From an uncultured Lachnospiraceae bacterium (GTDB taxonomy: Bacteria > Bacillota > Clostridia > Lachnospirales > Lachnospiraceae): a stretch of DNA of 52,763 bases. A model generated the notes under the pieces. That model searched no databases. It was not told the origin of the DNA and saw nothing but the letters and a program-made list of their open reading frames with translations. The stretch is from contig ONHZ01000020.1 of assembly GCA_900317755.1 (NCBI GenBank), positions 1 through 52,763 of the forward strand. Direction: 5' to 3'. This document shows, one piece after another, positions 36,485 through 45,353 of the stretch (position 1 is its first letter; each line of letters begins with the position of its first letter). A program made the position numbers and the translations under genes.

Positions 36485-36501
36485 AAAAGGGGGCATGAAT
36501 T

Positions 36502-37032
36502 ATGCAGTACAAAATTACAGGAAGAGGCATTGATCTCACACAGGGCCTGAAGGATGCAATCACTTCCAAGCTCGGCAAATTAGAGAAGTTCTTCTCTGAT
36601 GACACGATCGCAAATGTCACACTTACCGTTGAAAAGGACAGACAGAAGATAGAGGTTACGATCCCAATGAAGGGACACGTGATCAGAGCAGAGCAGGTTT
36701 CAGGAGATATGTACGTTTCCATCGACCTTGTAGAAGAGGTTCTTGAGAGACAGCTCCGTCGTTACCGTACGAAGCTCATCGCAAAGGATCAGCAGGCAGC
36801 AAAGGAATTTTCTCATGAGTACATCGAAGAGGAAGATACTTCTGATGAGGACATCGAAATTGTCCGTACGAAGAAGTTTGGCCTGAAGCCTATGTTCCCA
36901 GAGGACGCATGTGTTCAGATGGAACTTTTAGGACACAATTTCTTTGTATTCAGAAATGCAGAGACAGACGAGATCAATGTTGTTTACAAGAGACGTGGCA
37001 ATACCTATGGTCTTATTGAGCCTGAGTGCTGA
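36502..37032 (+). CDS. hpf: Ribosome hibernation-promoting factor, long form
   Basis: 176 residues. Residues 1-95 are the RaiA/YfiA-like ribosome-binding domain (ITGRGIDLTQGLKDAITSKLGKLEKFF, then VTIPMKGHVIRAE). A flexible acidic linker (about 100-122) leads to the C-terminal dimerisation domain (KPMFPEDACVQMELLGHNFFVFRNAETDEINVVYKR-type block, about 125-176). Long HPF pairs two 70S ribosomes into inactive 100S particles in stationary phase. Length is normal. It is a single-gene unit with its own promoter, a folded leader and a terminator, and the strong AAAAGGGGGC site suggests high expression. Confidence 0.96.
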   Translation: MQYKITGRGIDLTQGLKDAITSKLGKLEKFFSDDTIANVTLTVEKDRQKIEVTIPMKGHVIRAEQVSGDMYVSIDLVEEVLERQLRRYRTKLIAKDQQAAKEFSHEYIEEEDTSDEDIEIVRTKKFGLKPMFPEDACVQMELLGHNFFVFRNAETDEINVVYKRRGNTYGLIEPEC

Positions 37033-37091
37033 TAGATTTTTTCATTGTGAAAAAGTTTTTCTTTAGAACATTTTTATATTGATTATTTTAC

Positions 37092-37124
37092 GCTGCAACA
37101 TTATTATTTTGTTGCAGCATTTTT
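37092..37124 (+). terminator. Terminator after hpf
   Basis: Perfect 9-base stem GCTGCAACA/TGTTGCAGC (37092-37100, 37110-37118), 9-base loop, then ATTTTT. Confidence 0.85.
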
Positions 37125-37128
37125 ATGT

Positions 37129-37180
37129 TACAGTTCACGCAGCAGGCGTAAATTACAAATGTAATGACTTGTGAACTGTA
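37129..37180. repeat. Nested inverted repeat
   Basis: Outer arms TACAGTTCAC (37129-37138) and GTGAACTGTA (37171-37180) are a perfect 10-base match. Inside lies a second palindrome, ATTACA-AA-TGTAAT (37152-37165). No T-run follows, so it is not a plain terminator. A looser element of similar design lies at 16552-16600. Confidence 0.5.
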
Positions 37181-37201
37181 GCATTCGACAATTTAGTAAT
37201 C

Positions 37202-38005
37202 ATGGAAATTACAGTTGATGATCTGAAAATTTCATACAGGATATTTGGTGAAGGCGAGGAAACGGCAGTCCTTCTTCAGGGCTGGGGCACGACCTATTCC
37301 ATCTATGAATCGATTGCGAATATTCTATCAGAAAAGATGCGGGTGGTATTTTTTGATTTCCCGGGTTTTGGTGATTCTGAGGAGCCAAAAGAAGCCTGGG
37401 GAGTTTCTGAATTTTCTGATTTCTTTCTTGATCTTATGAAAGCATTGGATATTAAGCATGCAACGCTCTTTGGACATTCCTTTGGCGGCAGGGTCATTAT
37501 CAAGCTTTCATCAAATAAATGTCATTATTTTGCACCAGAGAGAGCTGATGAAGTTCCTGATTTTTCAATCGACAGGATTGTCCTTATTGATGCTGCAGGC
37601 ATAAAAGCACCATTATCCAAAGAACAGCAGAAAAAGATAAAACGCTATAAAAGGCTTAAGAAATTCTATTCAAATAAGCTGGTTTATGCGCTTTTTCAAA
37701 AACAGATTGACGCATGGAAGAGCCACCAGGGTTCTGAAGATTACAGAAATGCATCACCTATGATGCGGCAATGCATGGTAAAGGCAATCAATGAGGACCT
37801 GACGAAATACCTTCCTTTCGTTACGGAAGAGGTGCTTCTTGTCTGGGGTGAGAATGACACGGCGACACCTCTGAAGGATGGGCAGCTGATGGAAAAAGAG
37901 ATGCCGGATGCGGGGCTCGCACTTATTCACAATGCCGGCCATTTCTCATTTGTAGACCAGCCTGTGATTTTTGAAAACATCATGAGATCGTACTTTAAGA
38001 TGTAA
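37202..38005 (+). CDS. Alpha/beta hydrolase
   Basis: 267 residues, cytoplasmic. The fold is clear: LLQGWGTTYSIYESI (oxyanion region), VFFDFPGFGDSEEP, the nucleophile elbow GHSFGGR, the acid in LVWGENDTATP and the catalytic His in IHNAGHFSFVDQP. A lysine-rich lid segment (about 140-165) lies between strands. The family includes esterases, C-C hydrolases and peptidases, and the substrate cannot be told. It sits directly before the MurF-like and Ddl genes, so a wall-linked role is possible but not shown. ATG 37202 lacks a strong ribosome site. Confidence 0.85.
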   Translation: MEITVDDLKISYRIFGEGEETAVLLQGWGTTYSIYESIANILSEKMRVVFFDFPGFGDSEEPKEAWGVSEFSDFFLDLMKALDIKHATLFGHSFGGRVIIKLSSNKCHYFAPERADEVPDFSIDRIVLIDAAGIKAPLSKEQQKKIKRYKRLKKFYSNKLVYALFQKQIDAWKSHQGSEDYRNASPMMRQCMVKAINEDLTKYLPFVTEEVLLVWGENDTATPLKDGQLMEKEMPDAGLALIHNAGHFSFVDQPVIFENIMRSYFKM

Positions 38006-38088
38006 TATATGGTTTCTGATTTTCTGATATTACCATGCAAAACAGCATGGCAGACATGTAAAAATAAACTTTGTTTTAGGTTTCTGAC

Positions 38089-39768
38089 ATGATTGAAAAA
38101 ATAATAACTATTATTTCGCTGATTTTAATTATCCCCTCATTCTATCTTGTGCTTCGTTACAACCTTCATATGTTCCAGCAGAACGGCTATAAAAGCGCAG
38201 AGCATTTCAAATGGTTCCGGAAGAATTTTGGCAGGCAGAATGTACTGACAGTTTTCATCATCCCGGTTGTATTCCTTGCGCTTTTTGACAAGGTAAGCTT
38301 TGATTACCGCTTTGGCTTCAAGCTGCTTGTACTTGCTGTTCTCATATTTCTTGTTTTTTATTACAATTTCCTTCGCAGGGAAAATTCTAAAAAGAAGCTT
38401 GTCTTTACGAACAGGGTAAAACGCATATTATTTACGAATATTGTCGTTGCACTTCTGATTCCATTTCTTGTTGCAGCAATCGGTGCAGGCTTTGAAGATC
38501 TTTCACGCTTTGGAAAGTATTTCTATCTTACAGCGCTCATCATGATTACTGCTGAGCCATACCTGATCCTGCTTTCAAACTTTATCAATAAACCAGTTGA
38601 AAAAGGAATAAATCAGCATTACATCAACGATGCAAAGCGCATCTTGAATGACGTTTCTCCTGTCGTTATTGGCGTTACTGGAAGCTATGGAAAGACTTCA
38701 GTCAAATATTTCCTGAAGACTCTTCTTGAAGAGAAATATGATGTGTTAATCACCCCGGAAAGCTATAATACGCCAATGGGCGTTGTCAGGACCATAAGGG
38801 AGCAGATGAAGAAGACGAATCAGATTTTCGTATGCGAGATGGGTGCGCGCCATGTAGGCGACATCAAGGAAATATGTGATATTGTTCATCCAAAACATGG
38901 CATCATTACTGCAGTCGGTCCGCAGCATTTGGAGACCTTTTTTAATATTGAAAATATCAAGAAGACGAAGTTCGAGCTTGCCGATGCACTTCCTGATGAT
39001 GGTATGCTGTTTCTGAACGGCGATTCAGAAAATATCGTTGATTTCGTAAATGAAAATAAAGAAAAATATGGAAAGGCATTTTTCTATCATGTAGTAAATA
39101 ATGAGGCGGATGATCACGCCGCAGATGATACAGAAAAAGCTTCTGCAGAAATTATTTCAAATTCCTACAAGGCTTCAGACATCAGTCTTTCAGCTTCAGG
39201 CACTTCGTTTACAGTCACATCTCCTTCAGGAGAAACAGAGCATTTTGAGATGCGTCTTGTCGGAGGCTACAATCTCACTGATGTACTTGGCGCTATTTCT
39301 GTTGCAAACCAGATGGGAATTTCTCTTCACGATCTGACGGTTCCGGTAAGGAGGCTTCGCCCGGTTGAGCACAGGATGCAGCTCATCGACAAGGGTGGAA
39401 ATGTCTCGATCATCGATGATGCCTACAATTCAAACCCTGCTGGTTCTAAGGCAGCAGTTGAGACACTCAGCATGTTTGATGGCATGCATATACTGATTAC
39501 GCCAGGCATGGTAGAGCTTGGACACAAAGAATATGAATACAATAAAGCCTTCGGAACCTATGCTGCAGCAAATTGTGACTATGTACTGCTGGTCGGTGAG
39601 AGGCATACAAAGCCGATAAAGGAAGGACTTGAAGACGCAGGCTTTCCATCTGAGCGAATTCATGTATTTGATAAACTTGAGATGGCCGTCAATTTTGCTT
39701 ACCGAATCTCGACAGAGAAGCATAAATTTATTCTGCTTGAGAATGATTTACCTGATAACTATAATTAA
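38089..39768 (+). CDS. MurF-like Mur ligase with N-terminal membrane domain
   Basis: 559 residues. Residues about 1-175 hold roughly five membrane helices (IITIISLILIIPSFYLVL first, then segments near 46-64, 75-95, 108-130 and 143-165) and a basic loop. The usual MurF substrate-binding N-domain is absent. Residues 185-559 are a Mur ligase core: P-loop GVTGSYGKTSVK, ITPESYNTPMGVVRTI, VCEMGARHVGDIKEI, IITAVGPQHLETF, then RPVEHRMQLI and DDAYNSNPAGSKAAVETL of the MurF type. MurF adds D-Ala-D-Ala to the UDP-MurNAc tripeptide. The next gene is ddl, 17 bases downstream, which makes that dipeptide, so a MurF role is likely. Confidence 0.85.
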   Translation: MIEKIITIISLILIIPSFYLVLRYNLHMFQQNGYKSAEHFKWFRKNFGRQNVLTVFIIPVVFLALFDKVSFDYRFGFKLLVLAVLIFLVFYYNFLRRENSKKKLVFTNRVKRILFTNIVVALLIPFLVAAIGAGFEDLSRFGKYFYLTALIMITAEPYLILLSNFINKPVEKGINQHYINDAKRILNDVSPVVIGVTGSYGKTSVKYFLKTLLEEKYDVLITPESYNTPMGVVRTIREQMKKTNQIFVCEMGARHVGDIKEICDIVHPKHGIITAVGPQHLETFFNIENIKKTKFELADALPDDGMLFLNGDSENIVDFVNENKEKYGKAFFYHVVNNEADDHAADDTEKASAEIISNSYKASDISLSASGTSFTVTSPSGETEHFEMRLVGGYNLTDVLGAISVANQMGISLHDLTVPVRRLRPVEHRMQLIDKGGNVSIIDDAYNSNPAGSKAAVETLSMFDGMHILITPGMVELGHKEYEYNKAFGTYAAANCDYVLLVGERHTKPIKEGLEDAGFPSERIHVFDKLEMAVNFAYRISTEKHKFILLENDLPDNYN

Positions 39769-39785
39769 TTAACCTAGGAGAAAAA

Positions 39786-40967
39786 ATGAAAACAAGAATC
39801 GCAGTTTTGTTCGGCGGTATGTCGACCGAGCATGAAATTTCAGTTATTTCCGCAATCCAGGCCATTGGCTCCATGGATACGGAGAAATATGACATTATCC
39901 CTGTCTATATGACAAAGAAAAATGAGATGTATGTCGGTGAGGATGTCGGCAAGATCGAGAGCTACAAGGACATCCCTGGTCTTCTGAAGAGGTCTGAAAG
40001 AGTGACCTTCATAAATGAGGATGACAAGATCATGCTGATTGGCCTTACAAAGAAGGCTTTCGGCAAGCGTACAGAGATTGAAATCGACCTTGCATTTCCT
40101 ATTGTCCATGGCACAAATGTTGAGGACGGAACACTTGCAGGTTATCTGAAGACGCTTCGAATTCCATTCGTTGGCCCTGATGTTACTGCATCTGCACTTG
40201 GCATGGACAAGTTCTCAAGCAAGGCAGTACTGAAGGAATGCGGTATACCTGTACTTGATGGCTTCACCTATACAAAGAGCGATTATAAAGAGCTTGATGA
40301 TATGCTCGACCGCATCGAGAAGACAGTCGGCTACCCTGTCATAGTAAAGCCATACAATCTCGGTTCTTCGGTCGGCATTTCTGTTGCTAAGGACAGAAGC
40401 GAGCTCAAGGATTCTGTCGATAATGCTTTTCAGTATACGAACAAGATTATTACAGAGCATGCGATTTTAAAGCTTCGTGAGATAAACTGCTCAGTCCTTG
40501 GCGACGAGGATGATGCAGAGGCTTCAGAAATCGAAGAGCCTATGCATTCTAAGGATATCCTTTCATATGAGGATAAATATATGTCTAATGCTAAGGGCGG
40601 CAAGTCGAAGGGTATGGCATCTGTCTCAAGGAAGATTCCTGCTGAGGTTTCACCGGAGATGCGTGACAAGATTCGTGACATTGCAGTAAAGTCATTTAAG
40701 ATTCTAGGCTGCTCAGGCTGTGCAAGAATCGACTTTATGATCGATGAAGAAAATGGAAATCTTTATTTCAATGAGATAAATACAATTCCTGGCTCACTTG
40801 CATTCTATCTCTGGGAGCCGGTTGGCGTTCCTTACAAAAAACTTCTTGACAGGATGATTGAAATTGCCTTAAAGCAGGAGCGTGAGAGAAAGGCGCTTAC
40901 CTTCTCTTTTGACACGAATATCCTCTCTATGGATTCACTTAAGGGACTGAAGGGCGCAAAAAAATAA
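39786..40967 (+). CDS. ddl: D-alanine-D-alanine ligase
   Basis: 393 residues with an ATP-grasp fold. Blocks: VLFGGMSTEHEISVISA, FPIVHGTNVEDGTLAGYL, FVGPDVTASALGMDKF, VKPYNLGSSVGISVA, the omega-loop ILSYEDKYM, SGCARIDFMID and the Mg-binding EINTIPGSLAFYLWE. The omega-loop Tyr-Lys favours D-Ala over D-lactate as second substrate. It is cytoplasmic and makes the dipeptide used by the MurF-like enzyme encoded just upstream. A 25-residue acidic insertion (about 235-260) is common in Clostridial Ddl. The start has CCTAGGAG upstream. A symmetric terminator follows. Confidence 0.95.
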   Translation: MKTRIAVLFGGMSTEHEISVISAIQAIGSMDTEKYDIIPVYMTKKNEMYVGEDVGKIESYKDIPGLLKRSERVTFINEDDKIMLIGLTKKAFGKRTEIEIDLAFPIVHGTNVEDGTLAGYLKTLRIPFVGPDVTASALGMDKFSSKAVLKECGIPVLDGFTYTKSDYKELDDMLDRIEKTVGYPVIVKPYNLGSSVGISVAKDRSELKDSVDNAFQYTNKIITEHAILKLREINCSVLGDEDDAEASEIEEPMHSKDILSYEDKYMSNAKGGKSKGMASVSRKIPAEVSPEMRDKIRDIAVKSFKILGCSGCARIDFMIDEENGNLYFNEINTIPGSLAFYLWEPVGVPYKKLLDRMIEIALKQERERKALTFSFDTNILSMDSLKGLKGAKK

Positions 40968-41002
40968 ATTGCGATTTCTGTGCTGTGTTAAACAAGTACC
41001 AT

Positions 41003-41034
41003 AAAAGGGACCGTGCATCTGCACGGTCCCTTTT
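41003..41034. terminator. Bidirectional terminator between ddl and cellobiose phosphorylase
   Basis: A 15-base perfect stem (41003-41017 with 41020-41034) that starts AAAAGGGACC and ends GGTCCCTTTT. It serves both convergent genes. Confidence 0.9.
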
Positions 41035-41085
41035 GTAGAGGTAGATTATGAAAATTTCTTTGAAAAGGAGAGAAAAAATTCTTTT

Positions 41086-43641
41086 TTAGCCCATCTTTAC
41101 TACGACATCAAGCTCGCCGCCGTTTTCAAGTGGAGCGATGATGTTTGAATCAACCGGTGTGCCGTTTACAGTGACTTCCTTTACGCCCTTCTCAACACCT
41201 GCTGTGTTATCAACAGTGATGTGGTAAGTCGTGCCGCGGAATACCCTGTCGAGCGTATAGGTGCCGGCATCCTTTGGAATGCATGGATTTATCTTGAGTC
41301 CGTCATAGTCAGGCTGGATGCCTAAGATGTACTGGCTGATTGCTGTAAATGTCCATGCAGCTGTACCTGTGAGCCATGAGTTCTTTCCTTCACCAGGAAG
41401 ATATGCATCTTTGCCTGCAACCATCTGGCAGTAAACGTAAGGTTCGGTCTTATGAATCTCGCCGATGTCCTCAAGGTAAACAGGGCAGGTCTTCTTGAAT
41501 ACTTCGAAGGCTCTGTCACCATGTCCGACCATTGTCTCTGCGCATGCAATCCATGGATTGTTGTGGCAGAAGATGCCGGCATTTTCCTTATATCCTGGCG
41601 GGTATGAAGAAATTTCACCGAGTTCTACATGGTACTTTGTATATGCAGGCTGGAGAAGTACAATGCCGTACTTGCATTCAAGCCTTTCCTTCGTGCTCTG
41701 AAGGGCTTTCTCTGCCTTGCCGTCATCTACACCGATTCCGGCCATTACGCACATGCCCTGAGGCTCAATATAAATCTGTCCTTCTTCGTTCTCTTTAGAG
41801 CCGACAGGATTTTCAAATGCATCGTATGCACGGCGGAACCATTCACCGTCCCAGCCGGCATCCTCAACGGTATCAACCATCTCATCAACATTCTTCTTTA
41901 TGAAGTCAATTTCCTTTGAAAGGGCGTCATCTGAAAGCGTTTCATAGAAATTTGTATTGATGATTCCGTCACCATCTGAAGGCTGTGAGGCAGCGTTTCC
42001 ACTGATCATGCTGACATCGATCTTCTTATCATCAATGTTTTTCTTTAAGTGTGTGAGAAGATCAGAAAGCTCATTGCCGTACTTGACATACATGCCGGCG
42101 ATGAATACTGACTCAGCCTTTGGTCCTTCAGAAGGTCCGAAGGTCTGGAAGGATTCGCCAGGCTCCTTTGAGAAGCAGTTTAAGTTCAGGCAGTCATTCC
42201 AGTCTGCACGTCCGATCAGCGGAAGCCTGTGCGGACCGAGATGGGTAGTCGTGAAATTAAACGAAAGTCTCAGGTGGTCAAGAAGCGGTCTTGCCTTTGA
42301 GAAATCCGAATCAAATGCGCAGGGTTCAAAAAGAATAGAATAATCTCCGGATTCACGGATATATGCGCAGGTTCCTGCGATGAGCCAGAGCGGATCATCA
42401 TTGAAACCGCCGCCGATTGCTGCATTGCCTTTCTTTGTGAGCGGCTGATACTGATGGTAGGTAGAACCATTCTCAAACTGTGTATTTGCAATATCAATGA
42501 TTCTTTCACGTGCTCTTTCAGGAATGAGGTGAACGAAGCCGAGAAGATCCTGACATGAATCCCTGAAGCCCATGCCTCTTCCAAGCCCGCTCTCATAATA
42601 GGAAGCAGAACGTGACATATTGAAGGTAACCATGCACTGGTACTGGTTCCAGATGTTTACTAAGCGGTTCAGCTTTTCATCCTTTGTATTTACTTTATAA
42701 GTAGAAAGAAGCTTTGTCCAGTATGCCTTTAGCTCTGTAAGTGCTGCGTCAACCTTCTCATCTGTATCGAATTTTGAAAGGAGCTTGTAGGCAGGCTCTT
42801 TATTGATGACATTCGGAGCGATGAATTTCTTGTCTACAGGATTCTCGCAATATCCTAATACGAAGATGAGGCTTTCTGATTCACCAGGAGCAAGTGTGAG
42901 CTTAATGTGGTGTGAACCGATTGGCGCCCAGCCATGCGCAACGGAATTTTTGCTCTCACCGGCAGCGACAACCTCAGGATTCTTGAAGCCATTGTACTGG
43001 CCGATGAAGGAAGTCCTGTCTGTATCGAAACCGTCTAATTTGTGATTTACTGAATATACAGCGAAATGATTTCTTCTCTCGCGGTATTCTGTCTTGTGGT
43101 AAATCGTGCTGCCTTCGATTTCAACCTCGCCTGTTGAGAAGTTTCTCTGGAAATTCGAGCTGTCGTCTTCTGCGTTCCAGAGGCAGAACTCTATAAATGA
43201 GAAGATGTCGAGCTTTTTCTCAGATGTTCCATTATTCGTAATAAGCAGTCTGTCAATTTCGCAGTTGTCATTTACAGGAACGAACATTGTGAGCGTGGCA
43301 TCTACAGAATTCTTTTTTCCTTCGATGACTGTATAGCCAAGTCCGTGGCGGCATTCGTATGAATCAAGCTCTGTCTGGACAGGCTGCCAGCCTGGATTCC
43401 AGATCGTGTCTTCATCCTTAATATAGTAGTACCTGCCACCATTATCCAATGGGCAGTTATTGTAACGGTATCTGGTGAGACGCAGGAGCTTTGCATCCTT
43501 ATAAAATGAATAACCTCCAGCGGTGTTTGAAACAAGACTGAAGAACTCCTTTGAGCCCAGGTAGTTGATCCAGGGCAGAGGCGTACGCGGGGTAGTGATC
43601 ACGTATTCCTTTTTTTCATCATCGAAGTGTCCGTAGTGCAT
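41086..43641 (-). CDS. cbp: Cellobiose phosphorylase (GH94)
   Basis: 851 residues, no signal peptide. It splits cellobiose with phosphate into glucose 1-phosphate and glucose, saving ATP. The sequence runs close to cellobiose phosphorylases of Clostridium and Ruminococcus: [20 protein letters not shown], then [52 protein letters not shown] and [14 protein letters not shown]. The catalytic acid region is [12 protein letters not shown] (D480/D483). Length is typical; chitobiose or cellodextrin specificity is less likely given the first block. It starts after a consensus AAGGAGG and diverges from lacI, with a matching operator between. Confidence 0.93.
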   Translation of the reverse strand: MHYGHFDDEKKEYVITTPRTPLPWINYLGSKEFFSLVSNTAGGYSFYKDAKLLRLTRYRYNNCPLDNGGRYYYIKDEDTIWNPGWQPVQTELDSYECRHGLGYTVIEGKKNSVDATLTMFVPVNDNCEIDRLLITNNGTSEKKLDIFSFIEFCLWNAEDDSSNFQRNFSTGEVEIEGSTIYHKTEYRERRNHFAVYSVNHKLDGFDTDRTSFIGQYNGFKNPEVVAAGESKNSVAHGWAPIGSHHIKLTLAPGESESLIFVLGYCENPVDKKFIAPNVINKEPAYKLLSKFDTDEKVDAALTELKAYWTKLLSTYKVNTKDEKLNRLVNIWNQYQCMVTFNMSRSASYYESGLGRGMGFRDSCQDLLGFVHLIPERARERIIDIANTQFENGSTYHQYQPLTKKGNAAIGGGFNDDPLWLIAGTCAYIRESGDYSILFEPCAFDSDFSKARPLLDHLRLSFNFTTTHLGPHRLPLIGRADWNDCLNLNCFSKEPGESFQTFGPSEGPKAESVFIAGMYVKYGNELSDLLTHLKKNIDDKKIDVSMISGNAASQPSDGDGIINTNFYETLSDDALSKEIDFIKKNVDEMVDTVEDAGWDGEWFRRAYDAFENPVGSKENEEGQIYIEPQGMCVMAGIGVDDGKAEKALQSTKERLECKYGIVLLQPAYTKYHVELGEISSYPPGYKENAGIFCHNNPWIACAETMVGHGDRAFEVFKKTCPVYLEDIGEIHKTEPYVYCQMVAGKDAYLPGEGKNSWLTGTAAWTFTAISQYILGIQPDYDGLKINPCIPKDAGTYTLDRVFRGTTYHITVDNTAGVEKGVKEVTVNGTPVDSNIIAPLENGGELDVVVKMG

Positions 43642-43777
43642 TTTTTCCTCCTTGGTATATAATTAGTTAATGTAATAACCGAATTAGGTTAACGAAAAGT
43701 GATTTTTAAGCAGATTCCAGCATGTTTACATGGAAGAAAGTGAATGAGTGACGAATTTTACATATTTAACAAGAACT

Positions 43778-43806
43778 ATACTACTTAAAATAATTTCCAA
43801 TGCCAA
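43778..43806 (-). promoter_or_regulatory. Likely promoter of cellobiose phosphorylase
   Basis: On the minus strand TTGGCA (43806-43801), 17-base spacer, TAGTAT (43783-43778). The operator at 43828 lies 21 bases upstream of this -35. Confidence 0.4.
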
Positions 43807-43827
43807 AAATATGTAAAATTATCATCT

Positions 43828-43841
43828 CGAAATCGTTTTCG
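43828..43841. promoter_or_regulatory. LacI-family operator at the cbp promoter
   Basis: CGAAATCGTTTTCG. Its reverse complement is exactly the site at 45156-45169, upstream of the importer genes. The central CG and A/T-rich arms fit LacI-family operators. Confidence 0.7.
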
Positions 43842-43958
43842 CTAGTCGAAACACATTATATTAGCAATAAATAAAAATGTAAAGGAAAAATGTTGATTTA
43901 AGACCCGAATTGTTAAAACTGTACAAAATTTTCGTGTATTTTCTGTGAAAATGGTTGA

Positions 43959-43987
43959 TTGACACATATGCTCTCAAGGATTACACT
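43959..43987 (+). promoter_or_regulatory. Promoter of the lacI-type gene
   Basis: TTGACA (43959-43964), 17-base spacer, TACACT (43982-43987). The start site would be near 43994, at the left edge of the operator below. Confidence 0.65.
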
Positions 43988-43994
43988 ATGGTTA

Positions 43995-44008
43995 CGAAAA
44001 CGGTTTAG
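43995..44008. promoter_or_regulatory. Autoregulatory operator of the lacI-type gene
   Basis: CGAAAACGGTTTAG, 12 of 14 identical to CGAAAACGATTTCG. It lies on the expected transcription start, as for an autorepressed gene. Confidence 0.6.
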
Positions 44009-44085
44009 GAAACATTTTCAAAAACAAAGAGCATATGGATTAGTCGAGCAGATAGACATACGTTACGGGCAGAAAGAGGAAAGAC

Positions 44086-45093
44086 ATGGTCACGATCAAG
44101 GACATTTCCAAAAAATGCGGTGTATCTGCCGCCACAGTCAGTAAAGCTTTGAACGGCTACGGAGACATTGGCGAAGAGACGAAGAAGAAAATCATTAAAA
44201 CTGCTCAGGAAATGAATTATTTTCCAAATGCCGCAGCACGTACATTGAAAAAAGGACATTCGAACAATATCGGAATCATTTTTCAGGACGAGACAGATGA
44301 ACAGGGCGGGCTTACACACGAGTATTTCTCAATCATTCTGAACAATGCCAAGATAGAAGCCGAGTCCAGTGGATATGATATTACATTTATTAATAAAAAC
44401 GTCCAGGGCAGCTTCCTTGAGCATGCGAGGTACAGAAATTTCGATGGCGTACTTGCTGTTACAGCAGTATTTCAGTCCCCCGAGCTTACTGAACTTGTAA
44501 AGAGCGGATTTCCGCTTGTTTCTATTGATTACAATTACGACAGTCATACATGTATAGTTTCAGACAATGTTATAGGACTGTATGAGATGACCCAGTACCT
44601 TATTTCGATGGGACACAGAAAGATCGCTTTTATTCACGGAGAAAATACTTCGGTTACACAGAAAAGAATTTCTGGCTATCACAGAGCACTGAATGAATCA
44701 AATATAGATGTTCCGGATTATTATATTAAAGAAGCTTTATATCATGATCCGGCTTCTACAGAAAGACGGACCGATGAACTTTTGAAACTCCGGGACAGAC
44801 CTACAGCCATTATTTTTCCGGATGATGTAGCTTATTTAGGCGGACTTACAGCGATCAGAAAGAGACAGCTTCGGATACCTGAAGATATAAGTACTGCAGG
44901 CTATGACGGAATCAAGCTTTCGCAGTTGATACAGCCGCAGCTTTGCACTTATCATCAGGATGCTGAAACAATCGGAAGAATTGGCATGAGAAAGCTGATT
45001 GAACAGATTGAGAATCCAAAGCTCTGGATTCCTGAGATGATCAAAGTCACTGGTTCACTTTGGACAGGAGAAACGGTTAAAAATCTCAATTAA
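44086..45093 (+). CDS. LacI-family transcriptional regulator of cellobiose genes
   Basis: 335 residues. The N-terminal helix-turn-helix (3-22: TIKDISKKCGVSAATVSKAL) and hinge (NYFPNAAARTLKKG) are standard LacI. The rest is a periplasmic-binding-protein-like sensor (NIGIIFQDETD, FDGVLAVTAVF, GHRKIAFIHGE, AIIFPDDVAYLGGL, ISTAGYDGIKLSQL). It would release DNA on binding a sugar, probably cellobiose or a related disaccharide. Neighbours are cellobiose phosphorylase (divergent), a sugar importer and a GH3 enzyme. Matching operators are found at its own, the cbp and the importer promoters, so it is the likely local repressor. The effector identity is inferred. Confidence 0.9.
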   Translation: MVTIKDISKKCGVSAATVSKALNGYGDIGEETKKKIIKTAQEMNYFPNAAARTLKKGHSNNIGIIFQDETDEQGGLTHEYFSIILNNAKIEAESSGYDITFINKNVQGSFLEHARYRNFDGVLAVTAVFQSPELTELVKSGFPLVSIDYNYDSHTCIVSDNVIGLYEMTQYLISMGHRKIAFIHGENTSVTQKRISGYHRALNESNIDVPDYYIKEALYHDPASTERRTDELLKLRDRPTAIIFPDDVAYLGGLTAIRKRQLRIPEDISTAGYDGIKLSQLIQPQLCTYHQDAETIGRIGMRKLIEQIENPKLWIPEMIKVTGSLWTGETVKNLN

Positions 45094-45155
45094 AATGAAA
45101 GACATACGTCTATATATGCATTTTGATTTGAGAATCCTATTTTTACGCCTTCGAC

Positions 45156-45169
45156 CGAAAACGATTTCG
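45156..45169. promoter_or_regulatory. LacI-family operator upstream of the importer
   Basis: CGAAAACGATTTCG, the exact reverse complement of the cbp operator, 185 bases before the binding-protein gene. A weaker partial copy of the core (AAATCGTT, 45229-45236) lies just after a TATACT box (45222-45227). Confidence 0.65.
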
Positions 45170-45353
45170 AAAAAATGCATTTTTATTCTGCTTTGTACTT
45201 AATTTTAGTCTCTAAATTCACTATACTAAAATCGTTCCGGGAGGTACTCCTAAGTACAAAACATTAAATACTTTGTAAATATTGTGCAATAACGCACATT
45301 ATTTAATATTAACCTTTTAGCTTTTTTTATTAAATCTCAAAGGAGGAGAAACT

